64,000 nucleotides of DNA from Macrostomum hystrix (GCA_950097015.1 CATNEN010000001.1:15617001-15681000); one strand, 5' to 3'. Positions 1-11,509 are shown, counted from the stretch's first letter. Numbers and translations: made by a program. The notes: generated from the sequence alone by a model not told the origin.

Positions 1-1180
1 CCGATGCCCCACCTTGAAATCACGACCATAGCGACTTAACTACTAATTTCCACTAATGAAAACAAAATCTGCTCCCCCTTCCGCAGACATCGAACTGTCT
101 CCGGGCCAGGAGGAAGCTTTTGGAGCCATGATACTCAATGCCCTGAAGGGCCCTGTCAGCCTGGCCATGGCGGCACCACTCTCGCCGGTGCGGTAATGGC
201 CAAGTTATTGCGCCAGTAAGGCGCAACGAACACCAATGAACTATGAATAATGAACTAGATGAATCGAGTGGCACTCAATGTCACTGCCAGCGAGGATTCC
301 CTGCTTGTACATAAAAACGTAAATATAGGTAGAACGGAATATAGGCAAGTCATTTAGCCTGAGTAATGTTCAAACCCTCTGCTATCTTCTTGTTCAGTTC
401 TTTGATGATTGTGCTGCTCATACTTTACGTAAAACCTAAAGAAACATACAATCCCAGTTCTGACCACTAAAACTCGTTTCCTTTGTAGTGGTAGTTTGGA
501 TCTATTTCGACGATTCATAACAAAGTCCCTGCTCAGGTACCCACAGCCCTCTTGAATCAAACCGACTGTTAACAACCATGTCCCCTAGCTAGGTGTCTCT
601 TCCTTTTCTTCTCACTTCCCATGGAAAAAAGACCCCAATCGGTTGAAATCTGCTGCCCGTTAGGCCAATCAGATCGCTTCTCTCAGAGTTCTAACTATGT
701 GCCCCTGTCGGCTTCTTGATTTACAACCACCCACCCTCAACAAACATTGAAATCCTACATGCATACCACCCCGCTCACTTTGGCGGGTTGTTATCCCTCA
801 TAAAATAGAGGCCGACCTGAATTGAACTCCTCCAGACCCACCTGAAACAAGTGATAAAGGGTGCCATTCATAATGCGGTGCAAATAGAATTGTTGATAAA
901 AAGAAGGTGCAAGCCCCAGTTTGCTGCATTTATCGAAACATCTCATGCAAAAACTTTACCAGGGGAATTTCACCCCACTAAGTGTGTTTTTGTGATTTTG
1001 ACTAATTTATTAATTTTTAAAAGGAATTTTGGCGCTAAGATGGCTTTTTGACTGAAAGAGGAAATACAACGACATGAGAGAGTACACTGTGCTGATGGTT
1101 ACTTAAAGGGGCGGGGAAAGAGGGGAAACAGAAAAATCGACAAGGGGGGAAGTGCATGCGGGGGGAAGGGTGACGGCTTA
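1..1180. other. No recognisable gene
   Basis: Mixed-composition sequence with only short open frames on either strand. I see no protein motif, RNA gene or tandem repeat that I can support here. Confidence 0.5.
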
Positions 1181-1189
1181 ACAGTGATT

Positions 1190-1806
1190 GGGAGTCCTAG
1201 CGCTACCTCAGGCGGTCTCCTACCTCCTACATATGCGCTCCTGGGCGCCTCACTCGGCTACTCCTCCTTGATGGCAGTACTTTCCGCTAAAACCCCGCTT
1301 CCACCTTCCCCTTCCATCTGCCTTACCATCCGTCCAAGCGTGAGATCCCCAGGCGGTGTCTCCTCGGCAGGCCTGTCCTCGGTCGACCAGTGCCACCAGG
1401 GCACGTAATCCGATCCAGGCGCTCGCCGCAGGGTAACCTCGCTGCTCCCCAGTCTTCGCATCACCAGCTGGTGTTTCAACTCCGCTTCGCCAGGGATCCG
1501 CGCGGCCTGCAGCCAGGAGATAAGTTCTTCGGGCACCGCCGTACTTCAGTCCGCAGGCGGGCTGTAGGCAGGCCACCGGAGGTCCCACGGCAGTGTCGCC
1601 TCATCTTCTTCCCTTGGCGGGCTGGGGTCACGCTCTTCGCACCATGCCTGCGCCAGCCACCGGGCTTCGGCCAAGCGGAAGGCTATGGCGAGGTCAACGC
1701 CGGCCTGGGCTGCGCGGCCCAGCGTGGGGAGCAGCCACAGGCGGACCATTATCCACGTTCACTTGCAGGCCAGCTCCCGTCGATAGTCGGTGGCGGCCCC
1801 TTCTAG
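1190..1806 (-). pseudogene. GC-rich decayed coding block, unidentified
   Basis: This GC-rich island contrasts with its AT-rich surroundings. On the minus strand three overlapping short frames together look like one protein broken by frameshifts: an Arg/Ala/Trp-rich part near 1546-1749 and a part near 1258-1536 with Trp-rich and acidic residues. Composition and strand match the gag/protease debris at 2.1-4.5 kb, and the block lies downstream of it on that strand. It may therefore be more of the same retroelement, but I recognise no catalytic motif, and that link is inference. Confidence 0.25.
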
Positions 1807-2073
1807 CCACCAAGCTAATGTTATTCCCACACTGGCCATCGTTCGCTATTATTTCAGCAATCTCTACTATCTTCTCACTAAATTTACCGCCTTCTACTCT
1901 CGCCTTAGCCTAAATAGTCGTATGGGGGAGAGGGTTTTCTGCCCTCGTAACCCGGGGCCTAGTGGGCAGGCGAGAAGGGGACGAACTGGCGATAAATGAT
2001 TAATTGGCACGAGTCAAAGTCAAGGATGGCATGATGGTGGGCCAACCAGGAGGCACCGAGGAGGGCAGTCACC

Positions 2074-2740
2074 CTAGACCATCAGAAACAGGGTGTCCAG
2101 TGCCAACCTGTAATTTGACCTTGACTGGCGCCTGTGCAATAATTGGGGTGCCATTGTATGCAAATAAGGAAAATTGAGGGGTCGAATTGTTGATGTATGA
2201 CCAAAGATGAAAGCAAGCCCGGGAGCACATTCACCATAGACCCCGTATCGACTAGAAGTTCTAGGGGCGCCCCTTCCACCTCTAGGGCGACCCACACCTC
2301 ACTGAGCTGCTCTGAGCGGTTGGGGCGGGTGCGCACTCGGGTGGGGACTCGGCCGAGTGGATTCACTCGGGCTTCTCGGGAGGCGGAGGCAGCAGAAGCC
2401 GCCGCTCCGACGGTCGGGCTGCCAGCTGGGTCGCGGAGCCGTTGGCCTGCCTTAATTGGCGGCCCCGCTCCCGTTTCCCACAGCCGAATCCGCACTAGGC
2501 TCCCTGGCGGCCCCCTGCTCCGCGCGCTTGGGGTGCCATTGGTGCCCAGTTGGATGCGGGCAAAGGGGGTAGATGGGATTGGGCTTGGGCTCCCGCACCT
2601 GCTGAGCAATCTCAGCGAGCTGCTGGGTCACCTTCGCTAGCTCCTCCGTGAGTCGGTGCTGCTGCTCTTGTTGGGCAGCCACGGTCTCGCCAAGCCGGTC
2701 CTGACCTTCGTCTGGCTCCGCCCTGACCTGGCGCACCCGA
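2074..2740 (-). pseudogene. LTR retroelement gag C-terminus and aspartic protease fragment
   Basis: On the minus strand the first part (about 2740-2450) encodes a Gln/Glu-rich helix-forming stretch with many QQ and AEI/LAK heptads, as in the C-terminal part of retroelement Gag. After a frame change, the next part (about 2300-2200) contains LELLVDTGSMVNVLPGLL. The DTGS is the catalytic motif of retropepsin-type proteases, with the usual hydrophobic flank. The frame then runs out before RT. This continues the capsid fragment at 4240-4525, which a hAT-like insertion separates from it. Frames are disrupted, so it is a remnant. Ty3/gypsy affiliation is inferred from the DTGS context only. Confidence 0.55.
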
Positions 2741-2770
2741 CGGCGAGGGTCACCAGGGTGACCGCGCTCC

Positions 2771-4225
2771 AGTAACTTTTTTCTTCCCTGACTAAACTAA
2801 ATTTTCCCTGACACACTAAAAGTAATATAAGAAGCTCAGTGATAGTTGTGCACAATAATTTTTGTGCAACAAACTGTTGCGCATTAAAAAGTCAGCAATG
2901 CTGATCCCTTAGTGTAGGCTTCGAGGACAAGCGCATCAAAATCCGCTTGAGCCGGTGATGAGGATGGTGGGTCACTATCCAATTCTGCCACCAGCACAGA
3001 AAGCTGCAAGCAACGAGATCCACGAACAAATGGATAGTTTAGTACGCATCTCTTCAGAAGATGCTTTGCTGTAGCGGTAACAAATGACTTGACATCCTTT
3101 CGAAAGCCAAGAATCTGGAGCTCGCTGACACCAGACTTCTGCAGGAGTGCCTGGGCAGCTGTACCAACATTAGTTAAACCAGCAGGCAGAAAATTGGCCT
3201 CGTCCTCGAAGACACCAGCTTGGTGAATAGCAAACTGATACAGTTGACAACAGCTTCAGAGCGGGAGGCTTCAAGACTGTATGAAGCAGGCTTACAAACA
3301 GTGCATGCACTCGGTCTGCCATGAAGGGCAGCATTGGTGACTCAGTTTGAAATTCTGTCAAAAAGTCGTTGAAAGGCTTGGCAATAAATAAAAAAAATAC
3401 AAACCTTGCCGCTTGCAATGGCCTTTTCGTGCAGGAGCTCAAAGTGGCGGTTGCCACTGAAATGTGCTTTCATTGCCTTATTCTGTGAAGCAGTTTGTAC
3501 ATAGGTACATAAGTCGGGCCAATTGGCCCAAATGAGTTTTTCCTTTAGCATGGGAAGTTAAGGCCGTCTTTCCCATATTGGAAAGTTCGACTTTCTTTTC
3601 GCAGCTTTTGCAGTAAGCTGCATTTCGATTGCCCGAGTAGGAAGTCACCCAGGAGAATTCCTCTTCCCACTTCTTGTCATAGTAAGTTGTTTTTTTTAAG
3701 TGGAACTTATAAAGCTGGAACAGGAAGGAGTTAGTAGTAAGGTGTACATAAAAAAGTTAATTATATATGTAAAATTAGCAAGCTATTTAGTATTTACACC
3801 AACTTATTTATACTACAATATTAAAAGTATAATATAAACCTAAATGCTATATATATTTATACCAAATAATAACAATAAATAGTGATTAAAAAATATACAC
3901 CTTTCTATTAATGGCCTGGTTAATATATTATCATAGTATGGGCTATATATTTTACCGTCAGTGTGATTAGCACAGCAATTATAGATTAGCAATATGTAGG
4001 CCTACAAGCCCATAACTTATTCATTTAAGAACAAGTATCTGCATATTTAAAATACCAGCTTTTAAAAACAAAAAATACATGGAACAAACAAAACAGATTT
4101 ACTATTCGAGCTACTTAGTGCTATCGATTAGCCTCTTTCTTGTCTCACAATTTTTTCTTCAATTTTCTAATTTACTTTCAAATTTTCCCTGACTTCCTAA
4201 GAATTTCCCTGACTTTACCTGACTT
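2771..4225 (-). mobile_element. hAT-like insertion splitting the gag remnant
   Basis: AT-rich DNA interrupts the GC-rich gag frame: capsid coding resumes on both sides. Both edges carry tandem TTTCCCTGAC-type motifs and sit beside GGTCACC-containing sequence (about 2758 and 4229), a possible target duplication made hard to judge by local palindromy. The interior encodes BED/hAT-type transposase pieces on the minus strand. No hAT dimerisation domain lies inside these limits. Boundaries are approximate. Confidence 0.45.
2880..3690 (-). pseudogene. BED-finger hAT-like transposase fragment
   Basis: Reading the minus strand from about 3690, the frame gives a WVTSYSG segment, then AAYCKSCEKKVELSNMGK and TSHAKGKTH. 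This is the Cys-x2-Cys ... His-x5-His arrangement of a BED zinc finger typical of hAT transposases, which binds the transposon ends. Further on come FQTESPMLPFMADRVHALF and, after a frame change, LLQKSGVSELQILGFRKDVK and a tail ending in a stop near 2885, resembling the middle of invertebrate hAT proteins. At least two frameshifts and the missing C-terminal dimerisation domain mark it as inactive. Confidence 0.55.
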
Positions 4226-4239
4226 TCCCTGACCCCGGT

Positions 4240-4525
4240 CACCCTGGTCACGCTCGGCAGCCATATAGAACCCCTGCGTGGCAGCACACAGTTCGGCTGC
4301 GGCGTCCTCTGCCGTGGCGAACTCCATCCTCATGATGGGCGCCAGGACTTCAGGGGCGGCCACAATTTCTTCCATGAAGGAGGCCAAGAGGGCCCGCTCA
4401 AAATGCTCGCCGCGGCCATTAGGGTTGGCCTGCAAGGCGGCGGTCCGCAGTCGGTCTGCGAATAAGGCGTAGGTTTCCTCCCGTCCCTGATTCAAGAAAT
4501 TTCGGGAATCCAAATACGAGTACAA
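4240..4525 (-). pseudogene. Retroelement Gag capsid fragment
   Basis: An open minus-strand frame encodes about 95 residues including REETYALFADRLRTAALQA and FERALLASFMEEI, the helix pattern of the Gag capsid domain of gypsy-like LTR retrotransposons. At about 4235 the frame runs into unrelated AT-rich sequence (the hAT-like insertion), after which Gag-like coding resumes at 2740. Codon use is GC-rich like the downstream protease piece. Upstream of 4525 the frame is lost. Assignment to Gag is from pattern recognition; no zinc knuckle is clearly preserved. Confidence 0.5.
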
Positions 4526-4529
4526 TAAT

Positions 4530-5150
4530 CTAGAATTATGTTTTATTGATATAATAGCACATCTACATTAAAAATCCTTTCAATTTCAGATGGCTCAAAG
4601 AGATCAACACTGGACGAAGAATCTAAACAAAGATAAAGAAATCAAAGCGGCCATCTGCTTTCGCGGTCGTCCATCTTGGAAGACAGAAGTGTTAAACTTG
4701 CCTCACGACTTACAAATGGCAGCAGTGCACAATTGTTGATTTATTCTTCGTTTGGATGAAGACATTTGGCGCGAGCACAAAAAGATGTGTAGCAGAATCG
4801 AGAGAAGAATTGCGAAATGCAAATTAAAGCTCAATTGTTGGCTATTTAGTTATAGTTGGGCGCAAGTACAAAAATATTTTGTGTAGCAGAATCGAGAGAA
4901 GAAAAGTCATTTTTTTACTTATGATTCATTCATTAAGTAGGTGATAGGTAACATGTATAGATATAATAAAATTAATAATAATTACTTAAGAAGTTGCATG
5001 CATATTACATAGTCAGGCTTATGGGAGGTGCGGATATAAGCCAAGGTACAAGTAGAGTAATTTGGCGGCAATAGGTTTGGCAGCACACATATACTACATA
5101 ATGATTGAATCAGTTGGGGGAGCTATCAGCTACGTGTACAGTAAGCCAAT
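4530..5150. other. No recognisable gene
   Basis: AT-rich sequence with a short imperfect internal repeat of a tgtgtagcagaatcgagaga-type motif (about 4790 and 4885). Nothing else supportable. Confidence 0.5.
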
Positions 5151-5159
5151 TATCAGTAG

Positions 5160-5480
5160 TCAATTATCATTCAACTTTGGCATGTTGAAGCCAACAAACA
5201 GAAGTTTATCTACCGTGTCACCCTTTAGGCCCTGTCGCTTGGGCTCGTAGATATTGCCAACACGACTGAAGATGCGCTCACTTGGAATGCTGCTAGGTGG
5301 GGCAGCTAGATAAGTGCGAATCAGAAGTGACATGTAGGCCGACAGATGCCTGCACTTCCAGTACGCAACTGGATCTTCTTCGAATTGCTTCCTGGGCTCC
5401 GCAAGATAGCACTCTACTTCCTGAATGAAGTGCTTCATTGCTAGACTTAGAGTGCCACCATCCTGAGCCTGCCCATCCAA
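5160..5480 (-). pseudogene. hAT transposase C-terminal dimerisation domain
   Basis: The frame encodes about 106 residues with DPVAYWKCRHLSAYMSLLIR, then TYLAAPPSSIPSERIFSRVG and a final VDKLLFVGFNM block. These are the hallmark segments of the hAT family dimerisation domain (Dimer_Tnp_hAT): the D-P-x-x-Y/W-W start, the P-S-S-x-x-S-E-R-x-F-S core and the hydrophobic end. Only this C-terminal part is visible; no catalytic core or BED finger is found immediately upstream (toward 6 kb), so it is a truncated relic or the last exon of one. It lies outside the BED-containing insertion at 2.8-4.2 kb. Confidence 0.8.
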
Positions 5481-5489
5481 AAGTTGCTG

Positions 5490-6680
5490 AAGTAGCGTGT
5501 TAGTTAAGTAACTAACAAACTGAATCTGTGTGAGTTAAGGAGATCAGAGGCTGGAGAGGTTAAGCAGAACAACTGGCTGAGTGATTACGCAAGCATAAGA
5601 TTATTAGATCATCACTCTCGCTCCCGTGGCCGCAGTTGCGAGAGGGGGAAAGGGGAAAACTCCATTGGAAAGGGAGTTCGACACGTACACTTTGAGCCCG
5701 CCCAAGAGGGAGAAGGAAAGCCGGCCAAGGATTCCCCCAACCCCCTGGGAAGAAATGCACATACTACCTCCGCATCTGCTTGCAAATCCCTAGCTTCTTA
5801 TTACTCTTGTGCGCGCTTACAGTTGCTTTCCTGCCGCAGCTCTCAGCTCGGCATCACCAGAGCCCACCCCCTAGGAGATTAGCCACTCATAACTGAGGGC
5901 TGCCTAGTAAAGTTCTTAGTACCACCTTTCTAGACCCCTGTAGCGCGAATTCAGGAATCCCCTATTGAGGCGTGTCTCGATCCATTCTGGGGCTCTCACC
6001 CCAGTCTAAAACGGAAGTTGCAGCAATGCCCTATTTTCGGCTTGTCTAGATCTGTGTGATAAACTAGGAGCTGTGCGCTCCGGGGACCCAAGTTCCCAAA
6101 TGTATGCGGTGGCAACGTAGGCGCATTGGGTGGTGGCGCTACCCTAGATCATCTATCCGCTTTGCCGATAGCCTTTCCGCATTTCTATGACAAAAGCCTA
6201 GGCCGAATCGACCACCGCTACCAAGGTTAGGAGTCAGTTGCGCACGTACTACTGATGACAGTTGGCGATCTAGCCCTGTCCTGTCCGATTCCGGATAGTC
6301 CGACACCTCTCTTTTAGATCTTTCGCCGGTTTCGAGCATAGCTAGGGGTAGGCACGGCAGTCATGCCTGTGGCCTATGGGACAAGTGGGACTGGCCAGCC
6401 TGAGGCCAATAGGACCACTCTCTGCAGCCATTGAATCTCCTCATCTCTCCCTTCATCTCCTCGCCCCTCCCCTTATCTCTGCCTTCTCTCCGCGACATCC
6501 TGCGAGCAGCCAGGTGGGTGGTTCATCGATTCTAACACCCGCCTCTAGGCGTCTATCTCTCACGGGGGCGGTTCAGTGGTTTCAAAACTCCCAACCATTT
6601 CAATATACATAATTAAACATATATTGTTCCATGATAAAAGATTTAGCAAAATAAACTAAGCGACGAGTCATAATAACGTG
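5490..6680. other. No recognisable gene
   Basis: Only short shadow frames. Composition is mixed and I see no motif, RNA or tandem repeat here. Confidence 0.5.
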
Positions 6681-6689
6681 CGTGTCTTT

Positions 6690-7212
6690 CTAGTCTCGAA
6701 GCCATGGGTTCTTCACAAGATCATCATTATCGATACCTCTACCAGTCGTATAGTCGAACGTCAGTTCTGTGCCCGTTGCAACATATTTATTTGTCACGAA
6801 ATAAATGACCGGTCGCAGCCCCTGGTCGATAATAATGAGCTTTGCTTTACAGTTAGGAGCAGTAGAAGAATGGTTCAGGTACCTTCCTAATCCATCACTG
6901 TTGCTTGCGTCAATTACCCATAATTTGCCGTTAACTTTAAACTCAAATAGCATCCAGTCGGAGTTAGGTTCACATTCGCGTCTAATCGCTTCCTGTTCGT
7001 TCAGCAGGATTCCGGCGAATTGATCGACAAACGCCCCCGCAGCTAGGTTGATTCTCGCAAAGGCGCCCAGTCCCTTCTCGCCCGCAGGTGCAACAGCGAT
7101 CGCGGTGTCTCTTCCCGTTGATGCCCAGTATGCGCTCGGTTGTATCTCTAGTGGATGTCGGGGGACGATAATCGACACGGGGGACGACAGCCGATAGATC
7201 GGCTGAGCCTCT
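6690..7212 (-). CDS. SET-domain lysine methyltransferase, KMT5A/SETD8-like (last exon)
   Basis: This frame encodes a SET domain, which transfers methyl from S-adenosylmethionine to lysine. Visible are EKGLGAFARINLAAGAFV (the K-G-x-G start), a strand with VIDASNSDGLGRYLNHSS (the N-H-S motif binding AdoMet), CKAKLI, and ELTFDY (the catalytic-tyrosine motif), ending in NPWLRD and a stop. The short C-terminus after ELTFDY without a Cys-rich post-SET, the C-K-A-K-L block and the PWL ending match KMT5A/SETD8, the histone H4K20 mono-methyltransferase. The frame is open upstream to an in-frame stop near 7213 and lacks a convincing ATG, so it is probably a 3' exon preceded by the exons proposed at 7.5-8.15 kb. 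It could be a host gene or cargo of a transposon; the domain itself is uninterrupted. Confidence 0.75.
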
Positions 7213-7519
7213 GAGCCGGCCTCTTCTTAACGGTCGGGTCAGGCAAAGGCTGTGCGGGGGTGCAGTTAAACACGATTTAATTTGTTTTTTTTTCATGCTT
7301 CTAAATCGCCCTTCTCTCCATCGCCTCTCTCACATTTCACTTGCTTGCTGACATCTCGTTTGCATCTCATCTCACTTAATCGGCCTCTACTTTTTACTCC
7401 CTCTTAATCCTCTCTTCTCTCATTAAATTACTCAAAGAAAAACGATTACAGAAAAGGAAACTTTGCCCCTAAATCAGCTTTATACAGCCACACCATCCAA
7501 CCGCAATCAATTGATTGAC

Positions 7520-8152
7520 GAACCTCTAATGGACATACTGCTAGGGCGATTCGTAAAGATTGATCCACGCGTGAGTTGCCTTCGCCCTCTTCCTCGCTGT
7601 CGGAGAAGGATAATTCGACGTTGACCTCAGGGACAGCGCGTTTGTTAGTCTGAAAAATAAAACATTTCTAATTTTTTCTTATTCAGAAACATGTGAATGT
7701 GCATAGCAGAAATTAAGACGCGGGGCCTACATGCAAATATTATAGTGGGAGATTATAGTTGCAGAGGGGAGAAGGAGAATACTTAGAAGGACAAGTTTAT
7801 GAACAGGCAGGTCAGGTAACATACGTTCTCATTCACCTGAAGTTCAGCCGTTGATGGAATTACGCAAGAATGTCGCTTGAATCGGACTATAAGTCCCGGG
7901 CCAGTTTCGCAGGCCACTCTGACCTGATCAGCGCGTTGGGAAGTCTGGCAATGTATGCATGCAATACGTGAGTGTACAATAGAAATATAACAAAAGAATA
8001 AAGGTGTCAAGAAAAGTTGTAAACTTTACAATCTCAAATAATTTGCTGCCTCTGAATTCTCACCTCATTGAGGGCGGTCGATACGCGCTTTAAACGAATT
8101 TTTAAACCCGGCGCTGCTGTGTCTGCACTTCCGCAGTCAGATATTAGGCACT
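7520..8152 (-). CDS. Probable upstream exons of the SET gene
   Basis: Three exon-like segments lie just upstream of the SET exon on the same strand. The first starts with ATG near 8152 and reads MDMSDQCLISDCGS to a GTGAG donor at about 8067. The second (about 7945-7836) follows an AG acceptor and reads SQRADQVRVACETGPG to a GTGAAT donor. The third (from about 7650) follows a T-rich acceptor and reads KRAVPEVNVELSFSDSEEE, a basic then acidic stretch. No domain is recognised; KMT5A proteins have a disordered N-terminus before SET, which fits. The joins to each other and to SET were read by eye and not phase-checked throughout. Confidence 0.35.
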
Positions 8153-8169
8153 GATCACTCATATCCATG

Positions 8170-9020
8170 AAATATTAAATGCTTTTGTGATGGCAATAAA
8201 TGGCAAAATAATTTCCTGTGTAATGACTCTGAACGTGTTCGGGTGGGACCGATCGGGTGGGGTGGGGAGGGGAACACATAGACTTGTTATTTCTAGAAGT
8301 TTCTAGAAGTTATTATTTCTAGAAGTCTCTGGGAGCACAGACCAAATGGATAAGATAAGGCTTTCCTTCTGTCTGTAGTGGGGAGACCAGTTATCAGTTT
8401 ATCAGTTTTTATTTGAGCTGCTCCTTCCTCTTTTGGCCGTGCAAGTCCTGTGACTATGCAGAAAAGCTCTACTAGCTAGATGTTTACCGTTTCTAGCAGT
8501 CACTTCAGATAATGGGAATTAAGTGATTCTGGAAGCATGCTTGTTGCTAAACACTAAGCTACTAAGTCAATGAGTACGCGTACAATAAAAGGAATTACAA
8601 AGATAATGACACGCTTTCGAATGCCTTATAATATTAAATTCGATTTAAGAATTTCGTAAAAATGTGCGAAAGAACAATGTTTTGGCATTAAAGTGTCAAC
8701 ACATTCTTCAGGCAACGGACGACAAGAAAAATGGACTCCTGTTATCGGAGACCACACACCGCCTCAAATAAACCTTATCGCTTATCATTCCCGGTAGTTA
8801 TTTTGCTATTCGTACTTTGCTGCTCAATATCTTAGTCTTGTCTCTGATACGTACGTGTGAGTTCATACAGTGAGTGTATACGTCTGAGTCACATACGAGT
8901 TTATGCTTGCAACTCTGGGAGTATACATTTTTTTAAATTTGTACATTTTTATGTCTGTAGTCAAATTGATGCAAAACATTAACAGTCAAAATTACATTTG
9001 CTGACAAGGGTGGAACAGAA
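8170..9020. other. No recognisable gene
   Basis: AT-rich sequence with a small local duplication of tctagaagt near 8295-8330. Nothing else supportable. Confidence 0.5.
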
Positions 9021-9030
9021 TGCGATTCCG

Positions 9031-10929
9031 CTACTCAACACCAGAGAGAGGAATCACCAGCCATGCCTTTCCAGTCTTGCGAGGGAACAGAAAGCACTTC
9101 CTGTGGGGAGTGCCAGTAACAAAAGATAGTGTTTTACAATAGACTCCGATACCCAGTTTTGAGGACGGATATGGATAGTCATACAAGTCCTTTTGCAGCG
9201 ACAGAATATTGCCAGTTACTTGGTCACCAAGAACAGAAGTAATCCGAACAACAGCCATTCACGATGCAACAGTTGTCGGGCATCTTAACAGAGTACTTAA
9301 TGGGCTGAATTGGGTTGCTGACTAGTAAGTCGCGAAGTGAAAGCATTTGATTTAGCAAGTAAGATGATACAAAGCGCGTTACTCGAAGGCGACCCTTTAA
9401 GTGAGAGAGGTAGTTCTCATATGGAAAGGCCGAAAAGTTGGACATATTTCCACGTTGCCTCGCGTATCGAAACAAGTGCAAAAGAACGTGAGCATTGTGA
9501 GTCATGAAACTGTTGCCGTACAGTTGAGCTGCGTCATACACAAAACGTTTCATGGCAGATTCAGCGGCATCAAGAAGTTCAGGCTGTGGGCTATCAGAGC
9601 AAAGAACATAACAGGCAAAGTGAAATAGAAGAAAATTCCTGTACAGCTCTGTTGGCAGAAATTTGCGAAAAAATACGGGCGCACATACAAAGTCCACGTG
9701 CGGAACTCGCTGGCTTTGAAATGTCCGAGTTCTCGGTCGATTCTCCGAGGGCGTCTTTGGAAATTTGTCGGTGCATATAGCGCACGTGATTCGGCAAAAT
9801 CAGAAAGTGCGGAAACTTGATCCGGCCTAATTTTGCGCCGCCGTCCGTCATCCATCGCAAAGAGGAAGGTGAAAAGACGCCTAGCGACGCCTAGAAAGAG
9901 CAGGTGCATTGGCTCCGGTGGGCAAGCATCAGGTAGTTGCAAGCCTGGCAGTGACAGGAGCGGACTTGGTTCATGCCGCTGGTTGGATTCCCTGCAGTAG
10001 TTGTTAGCGATAAAGAGTAGTAATAATAATAATTGATTACACCTGCCCCAATCGACAGCACAGCCGCAGCTAATGCGCGGCGCATCTGAAGGCTGCGTAC
10101 GGCTGTTCAGTCCATGGACTGGGGGGACGCCGCACCCACCTTCAATTACCTCAGCTAATGCCGGTACCTATTTAACAGCTGGGTGAACTGAAGCACTGCA
10201 GAGTTAAGTATCTTGCTAAAGGACACAAATTGTTTCAGTGGAGTCGGGAATCGAACTATTGTATATTATTGTATATTGAATATTGTATATTTTATATTGT
10301 ATATAGTAAGTATGTGAATCATTTTTTAGATTTAAAAGGACAGACATATAGACAGTCTGAATCGGAATTACATTTCTTTAGTTGCCATATCCCGATACAC
10401 CCATTTGCACATTTATATGATAACTGATTCACGTATTAAGACAACGTCAGGTCAGGTTCGTAGACATGTAAAAAACATGTCAGATATCCTGCCATGTAGG
10501 CATACAGATGTATAAGCTGGTGTACAAAATTCGCAAAAGCACACACACACACAACCCCATGCACAAACACGCACCTATTAAAACGGTAATCGTCAGCTGT
10601 GCGACACTCTCCGACTTCGACAGGGTAGACTATTCGCCGGTCGACCATCTGGGCTACCACTCTGCAGTAGGGGCAGCCGTGATGTGCGTTGTGGCCCAAA
10701 GTTGCGGTGATGAAGGACCGCGCTGGCGTGTCGCAAATGAACGCGCTGGCGTGTCCTTGATAAAGTCGGCCAGGTACTCGGTAAGAGGTGGTTTAACCAA
10801 CCCAGCATACACAGCAACAGGAAGTGGGCGACAGAATCTCGAAAACTTAACGATAATAGGCCATGCCGCGTAATTTGACGAATTGTAAATCGGCATTCCG
10901 TCAATGCCAACATCAATGTCTAGTTCCAA
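9031..10929 (-). pseudogene. EnSpm/CACTA-type transposase (DUF4218-like family), copy A
   Basis: Minus-strand pieces in order give a recognisable family of animal EnSpm/CACTA-like transposases. About 10929-10700 reads DVGIDGMPIYNSSNYAAWPI (the variant of the usual V-D-G-L-P segment). About 10700-10590 reads GHNAHHGCPYC (zinc-binding G-H-N-x-x-x-G-C-x-x-C). About 9950-9700 reads PPEPMHLLFLGVARRL and FKASEFRTW (P-x-x-M-H-L-x-x-x-G-V and K-A-x-E-F-R signatures). About 9690-9300 reads LYRNFLLFHFACYVLCSD, QLYGNSFMTHNAHVLLHL and NFSAFPYENYLSHLKG. About 9250-9031 is the C-terminal tail. One frameshift lies near 9680 and a SINE at 10012-10257 separates the pieces, so it is dead. The class assignment is from family motifs; terminal inverted repeats were not found. 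Confidence 0.75.
10012..10257 (-). mobile_element. tRNA-derived SINE, family A copy 1
   Basis: Read on the minus strand it begins with a pol III B-box-like GTTCGATTCCCGACTCC, followed by a conserved body (GTGTCCTTTAGCAAGATAC, the CCAGTCCATGGACTG palindrome, GCGGCTGTGCTGTCG) and ends in an (ATT)n-type tail. The 5' part with the A box is truncated. It lies inside EnSpm copy A. At least four related copies occur at 21.2-22.3 kb. Confidence 0.75.
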
Positions 10930-11149
10930 CCTTGCTCTGTCATTCTAGGTGGCTTCCGGATTTCCAAGATCCAACATGCCGCCGCGAATCAGGAACGCCA
11001 GGTTCGAAGCAATACCGATGTAAGAAAAGTGTCCACTACCCATTATTAACCTTTATTTAGTGTCCATTATTATTTAGCATTGATGTGAAAGGGTTCCTGA
11101 AAGAACAGGAGCCCTGTAATTTAGAAACACGAGCATCGCCATCAATTTC

Positions 11150-11415
11150 AGGCTGATCGGGCTGACTGGAACTGGGATTCTCTGACTGCTCGTCGGTGTG
11201 ACTAGAAGTCTCTGGCTGCTCAGGGTGACTGGAACTGGAGTTCTCTGACTGCTCGTCGGCGGTGTGACCGGAAGTCTCTGGTTGCTCCGGGTGACTGGAA
11301 CTGGAGTTCTCTGACTGCTCGTCGGCGGTGTGACCGGAAGTCTCTGGTTGCTCAGGTGACTGGAACTGGAGTTCTCTGACTGCTCGTCGGCGGTGTGACT
11401 GGAAGTCTCTGGAAG
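11150..11415. repeat. Minisatellite, 63-66-bp unit, about 4 copies
   Basis: The phrase TCTGACTGCTCGTCGG recurs at about 11181, 11244, 11310 and 11375, each followed by a gtgtgac...gaagtctctgg...tgactggaact segment. The minus-strand translation gives a repeated SNQRLPVTPPTSSQRTPVPV peptide, which I treat as a by-product of the repeat. Confidence 0.85.
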
Positions 11416-11509
11416 TTCCATAAAGATCCGATGCAACCCCTGCAGGAACCGACTTTGGTTAGCCAAGAAGTTCCTCATGGAGCTGTCCCGACCCCCGTGA
11501 AGCAGGTTT

